In this document: one piece after another, positions 57,955-64,000 of the stretch
Layout of the letters: the number at the start of each line of letters is the position of its first letter
Numbering within the stretch: the first letter of the stretch is position 1
Assembly: GCA_026168455.1 (NCBI GenBank)
Contig: CM047430.1
Coordinates: 74,453,006 to 74,517,005, forward strand
Origin: Theocolax elegans
Lineage: Eukaryota > Arthropoda > Insecta > Hymenoptera > Cerocephalidae
Direction of reading: 5' to 3'
Length of the DNA stretch: 64,000 bases
Program-made: the position numbers and the translations under genes
Notes under the pieces: model-generated
The model's database searches: none
What the model saw: only the letters and a program-made list of their open reading frames with translations
Told to the model about the DNA's origin: nothing

Positions 57955-60900
57955 CATATATATAGCGGTATGTATTTTATAAAATACACAATTTTACGTT
58001 ATGTATCCCGAAGCAACCTTAACTTTGCAACGAACTGAAAAACAAGAGAATACTAATGAAGAATACAGTCTAGAATATCCTTACTGTGCACGGAACAGAT
58101 TAACATTTTTTCTCATAACTATAGTGTCATAATAGGAATGATATCGGTTATGCCTAGTACTAAATCTGTGACTCCATTAGCTTTCATAAAACGTTACGAA
58201 GATCACATATTTCGTTCAAGGTGCTTTTACAAAACTTAGGAATTATGGCTATTTGAATGATATCAAGATTCACCTTTAAATCTGACGTCGGTCTATAATA
58301 CGAATGTAGGCTCGATCAGAATATTAATAAATGGATAATTAGTGTACTTGACCACAACAAATGTATAGGGAGGGAATGGAGTCATACGCATAGTACCACA
58401 AAATATAAGAGTATCCGTCATTTTCCGCGAATAGATTGACGCTAGTTATTTCGCAACTCATAGGATAGTAAGATTTTTATGAGATGTTTCTTAAACTAAA
58501 CATATGAGTCTTTTAGACTTCTCATTGTATTGTAGGAATCATATATTTAGCGGTAGGATTTTATAAATACACAATTTTACGTTATGTATCCCCGAAGCAG
58601 CCTTAACTTTGCACGAACTGAAAAATACTAAAAGTAGAATACTTAAGAATAAATCTGACGTCGGTCTATAATACGACTGTAGGGCTCGATCAAGAATATT
58701 AATAACTGGATAATTAGTGTTCCTTGACCACAACAAATGTATAGGGAGGGAAGGAAGTCATACGCATAGTTACCACAAAATATAGAGGTATCCGTCATTT
58801 TCCGCGAATAGATTGACGCTAGTTATTTCGCAACTCATAGGATAGTAAGATTTTTATGAGCATTTTTCTAAACTAAACATATGAGTCTTTTAGACTTCTC
58901 ATTGTATTGTAGGAATCATATATTTAGCGGTAGGATTTTATAAAATACACAATTTTACGTTATGTATCCCGAAGCAGCCTTAACTTTGCAACGAACTGAA
59001 AAACAAGAGAATACTAAAGAAAAATACAGTGTAGCATAACCTTACTGTGCACGGAACAGATTAACATTTTTTGTCATGACTATTGTGTCGTAATAGGAAT
59101 GATATCAGTTATGCCTAGTACTAAATCTGTGACACCATTAGCTATCATAAAACGTTACGAAGATCACATATTTAGTCAAGGTGCTTTTAAAAAACTTAGG
59201 AATTATGGCTATTTGAATGATATCAAGATTCACCTTTAAATCTCACGTCGGTCTATAATACGAATGTAGGCTCGATCAGAATATTAATAAATGGATAACT
59301 AGTGTACTTGACCACAACAAATGAATACGGAGCGAATGGAGTCATACGCCTAGTACCACATAAGCTAAGAATATCCGTCATTTTCCGCGAAAAGATTGAC
59401 GCTAGTTATTTCGCAACTCATAGGATAGTAAGATTTTTATGAGATGTTTCTAGAACTAAACATATGAGTCTATTAGACTTCTTATTGTATTGTAGGAATC
59501 ATATATTTAGCGGTAGGTATTCTATAAAATACACAATTTTACGTTATGTATCCTGAAGCAGCCTTAACTTTGCAAAGAACTATAAAACAAGAGAATACTA
59601 AAGAAAAATACAGTCTAGCATATCCTTACTGTGCACGGAACAGATTAACATTTTTTCTCATGACTATTGTGTCGTAATAGGAATGATATCAGTTATGCCT
59701 AGTACTAGATCTATGACTCCATTAGCTATCTTAAAACGTTACGAATATCACATATTTCGTTCAAGGTGCTTTTACAAAACTTAGGAATTATGGCTATTTG
59801 AATGATATCAAGATTCACCTTTAAATCTGACGTCGGTCTATAATACGAATGTAGGCTCGATCAGAATATTAATAAATGGATAATTAGTGTACTTGACCAC
59901 AACAAATGAATACGGAGCGAATGGAGTCATACGCCTAGTACCACAAAATGTAAGAGTATCCGTCATTTTCCGCGAAAAGATTGACGCTAGTTATTTCGCA
60001 ACTCATAGGACAGTAAGATTTTTATGAGATGTTTCTAGAACTAAACATATAAGTCTTTTAGACTTCTTATTGTATTGTAGGAATCATATATTTAGCGATA
60101 GGTATTCTATAAAATACACAATTTTACGTGATGTATCCTGAAGCAGCCTTAATTTTGCAACAAACTGAAAAACAAGAGAATACTAAAGAAAAATACAGTC
60201 TAGCATATCCTTACTGTGCACGGAACAGATTAACATTTTTTCTCATAACTATAGTGTCATAATAGGAATGATATCAGTTATGCCTAGTACTAAATCTGTA
60301 ACTCCATTAGCTATCTTATAACGTTAAGAAGATCACATATTTAGTTCAAGGTGCTTTTACAAAACTTAGGAATTATGGCTATTTGAATGATATCAAGATT
60401 CACCTTTATATCTGACGTCGGTCTATAATACGAATGTAGACTCAATCAGAATATTAATAAATGGATAACTAGTGTACTTGACCACAACAAATGAATACGG
60501 AGCGAATGGAGTCATACGCCTAGTACCACATAAGCTAAGAATATCCGTCACTTTCCGCGAAAAGATTGACGCTAGTTATTTCGCAACTCTTAGGATAGTA
60601 AGATTTTTATGAGATGTTTCTAGAACTAAACATATGAGTCTATTAGACTTCTTATCGATTTGTACGAATCATATATTATGGCGGTAGGTATTCTATAAAA
60701 TACACAATTTTACGTTATGTATCCTGAAGCAGCCTTACCTTTGCAACGAACTGAAAAACAAGAGAATACTAATGATGAATACAGTCTAGAATATCCTTAC
60801 TGTGCACGGAACAGATTAACATTTTTTCTCATAACTATAGTGTCATAATAGGAATGATATCAGTTATGCCTAGTACTAAATCTGTAACTCCATTAGCTAT

Positions 60901-63900
60901 CTTATAACGTTACGAAGATCACATATTTAGTTCAAGGTGCTTTTACAAAACTTATGAATTATAGCTATTTGAATGATATCAAGATTCACCTTTAAGTCTG
61001 ACGTCGGTCTATAAAACGAATGTAGGCTCGATCAAAATATTAATAAATAGATAATTAGTGTACATGACCTCAACAATTAAATACGGAGCGAATGGAGTCA
61101 TACGTCTAGTACCACAAAATCAAAGAGTATTCGTCATTTTCCGCGAAAAGATTGACGCTAGTTATATCGCAACTCATAGCATAGTAAGATTTTTATGAGA
61201 TATCTCTAGAACTAAACCTATGAATACATTAGGCTTCTTATCGTATTGTAGAAACCATATATTTAGCGGTAGGTATTTTATAAAATACACAATGTTAAGT
61301 TATGTATTCTGAAGCAGCCTTAACTTTGCAAAGCACTCTAAAACAAGAGAATACTAATGAAAAATACAGTCTAGAATATCCTTACTGTGCACGGAACAGA
61401 TTAACATTTTTTCTCATGACTATAGTGTCATAATAGGAAAGATATCAGTTATGCCTAGTACTAAATCTGTGACTCCATTAGCTATCTTAAAACGTTACGA
61501 AGATCACATATTTAGTTCAAGGTGCTTTTACAAAACTTATGAATTATAGCTATTTGAATGATATCAAGATTCACCTTTAAGTCTGACGTCGGTCTATAAT
61601 ACGAATGTAGGCTCGATCAGAATATTAATAAATGGATAATTAGTGTACTTGACCGCAACAAATGAATACGGAGCGAATGGAGTCATACGCCTAGTACCAC
61701 ATAAGCTAAGAATATCCGTCATTTTCCGCGAAAAGATTGACGTTTGTTATATCGCAACTCATAGCATAGTAATATTTTTATGAGATATCTCAAGAACTAA
61801 ACCTATGAATCTATTAGTCTTCTTATCGCATTGTAAGAATCATATATTTAGCGGTAGGTATTTATAAAATACACAATTTTACGTTATGTATCCTGAAGCA
61901 GCCTTAACTTTGCAACGAACTGTAAAACAAGCGAATACTAATGAAAAATACAGTCTAGAATATCCTTACTGTGTAGGGAACAGATTAACATTTTTTCTCT
62001 TGACTATAGTGGCGTAATAGGAATGATATCAGTTATGCCTAGTACTATATATATGACTCGATTAGCTATCATAAAACGTTACGAAGATCACATATTTAGT
62101 TCAAGGTGCTTTTACAAAACTTTGGAATTATGGCTATTTGAATGATATCAAGATTCACCTTTAAGTCTGACGTCGGTCTATAAAACGAATGTAGGCTCGA
62201 TCAAAATATTAATAAATAGATAATTAGTGTAAATGACCACAACAATTGACTACGGAACAAATGGAGTCATACGTCTAGTACCACATAAGCTAAGAATACC
62301 CGTCATTTTCCGCGAAAAGATTGACGCTAGTTATTTCGCAACTCATAGCATAGTAAGAGTTTATGAGATGTTTCTAGAACTGAACATATGAGTCTATTAG
62401 GCTTCTTATTGTATTGTAGGAATCATATATTTAGCGATAGGTATTCTATAAAATACACAATTTTACGTGATGTATCCTGAAGCAGCCTTAATTTTGCAAC
62501 AAACTGAAAAACAAGAGAATACTAAAGAAAAATACAGTCTAGCATATCCTTACTGTGCACGGAACAGATTAACATTTTTTCTCATAACTATAGTGTCATA
62601 ATAGGAATGATATCAGTTATGCCTAGTACTAAATCTGTAACTCCATTAGCTATCTTATAACGTTAAGAAGATCACATATTTAGTTCAAGGTGCTTTTACA
62701 AAACTTAGGAATTATGGCTATTTGAATGATATCAAGATTCACCTTTATATCTGACGTCGGTCTATAATACGAATGTAGACTCAATCAGAATATTAATAAA
62801 TGGATAACTAGTGTACTTGACCACAACAAATGAATACGGAGCGAATGGAGTCATACGCCTAGTACCACATAAGCTAAGAATATCCGTCACTTTCCGCGAA
62901 AAGATTGACGCTAGTTATTTCGCAACTCTTAGGATAGTAAGATTTTTATGAGATGTTTCTAGAACTAAACATATGAGTCTATTAGACTTCTTATCGATTT
63001 GTACGAATCATATATTATGGCGGTAGGTATTCTATAAAATACACAATTTTACGTTATGTATCCTGAAGCAGCCTTACCTTTGCAACGAACTGAAAAACAA
63101 GAGAATACTAATGATGAATACAGTCTAGAATATCCTTACTGTGCACGGAACAGATTAACATTTTTTCTCATAACTATAGTGTCATAATAGGAATGATATC
63201 AGTTATGCCTAGTACTAAATCTGTAACTCCATTAGCTATCTTATAACGTTACGAAGATCACATATTTAGTTCAAGGTGCTTTTACAAAACTTATGAATTA
63301 TAGCTATTTGAATGATATCAAGATTCACCTTTAAGTCTGACGTCGGTCTATAAAACGAATGTAGGCTCGATCAAAATATTAATAAATAGATAATTAGTGT
63401 ACATGACCTCAACAATTAAATACGGAGCGAATGGAGTCATACGTCTAGTACCACAAAATCAAAGAGTATTCGTCATTTTCCGCGAAAAGATTGACGCTAG
63501 TTATATCGCAACTCATAGCATAGTAAGATTTTTATGAGATATCTCTAGAACTAAACCTATGAATACATTAGGCTTCTTATCGTATTGTAGAAACCATATA
63601 TTTAGCGGTAGGTATTTTATAAAATACACAATGTTAAGTTATGTATTCTGAAGCAGCCTTAACTTTGCAAAGCACTCTAAAACAAGAGAATACTAATGAA
63701 AAATACAGTCTAGAATATCCTTACTGTGCACGGAACAGATTAACATTTTTTCTCATGACTATAGTGTCATAATAGGAAAGATATCAGTTATGCCTAGTAC
63801 TAAATCTGTGACTCCATTAGCTATCTTAAAACGTTACGAAGATCACATATTTAGTTCAAGGTGCTTTTACAAAACTTATGAATTATAGCTATTTGAATGA

Positions 63901-64000
63901 TATCAAGATTCACCTTTAAGTCTGACGTCGGTCTATAATACGAATGTAGGCTCGATCAGAATATTAATAAATGGATAATTAGTGTACTTGACCGCAACAA
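57955..64000. repeat. 585-bp satellite array with 4-monomer higher-order unit (right-open)
   Basis: Monomer starts indexed by the ACGTTATGTATCC site: 57996, 58579, 58957, 59541, 60126, 60712, 61297, 61881, 62465, 63051 and 63636. The period is 583-586 bp, with one shortened copy of 378 bp. Monomers differ by about 5-15% but those at 60126, 60712 and 61297 recur almost unchanged at 62465, 63051 and 63636, exactly 2339 bp later, so a 4-mer is amplified as a block. No ORF or RNA feature supported; the array runs off the window end. Confidence 0.96.

Overview
This window is eukaryotic nuclear repeat-rich DNA, most likely from an insect. The evidence is a spliced F-box gene with GT-AG introns, a decayed Ty3/gypsy retrotransposon, an intact piggyBac-type transposase, a fragment of a TNP2/DUF4218-type transposase, solo LTRs and several satellite families. 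The AT-rich intergenic sequence fits this too. I cannot name the species or order from the sequence alone. Almost nothing here is ordinary single-copy gene space.

Layout. 1-20331: a 21-bp satellite array, open on the left, organised into ~2.55-kb and ~3.26-kb higher-order blocks. 20332-27990: a Ty3/gypsy element with a primer binding site matching tRNA-Gly; gag, protease, RT, RNase H and integrase are all recognisable but broken by stops and indels, and no 3' LTR is visible. 28046-29600: a microsatellite with a ~1.5-kb solo LTR inserted in it. 30125-38935: a family of ~520-bp repeats, one copy of which is split by a 7.55-kb insertion (30384-37937) with TTAA flanks and 14-bp inverted ends. That insertion carries a minisatellite, a second solo LTR and a 276-bp satellite whose every monomer holds a 15-bp-arm hairpin. 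38955-41827: a pair of ~370-bp inverted repeat arms. 41268-44120: an F-box gene partly duplicated in tandem, leaving one truncated and one complete copy. 44994-45163: a 170-bp near-palindrome. 46521-52280: a 5.76-kb DNA transposon whose ends are long minisatellite arrays in mirror orientation around a broken transposase. 53032-57194: a 4.16-kb piggyBac-like element with an uninterrupted transposase and inverted, tandemly repeated 290-bp ends. 57955-64000: a 585-bp satellite with a 4-monomer higher-order unit, open on the right.

How it fits together. Three unrelated DNA transposons in one window (the TTAA insertion, the TNP2-like element and the piggyBac-like element) each carry a tandem array tied to their ends or filling their body. 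This is the main theme: terminal or subterminal transposon sequence appears to be a recurrent source of satellite DNA here. The only host coding sequence I can support is the F-box gene on the plus strand and, as a hypothesis, two phase-compatible minus-strand exons (52710-52830 and 44594-44705) between which the TNP2-like element would have landed. The piggyBac-like transposase is the only long intact ORF outside satellite DNA.
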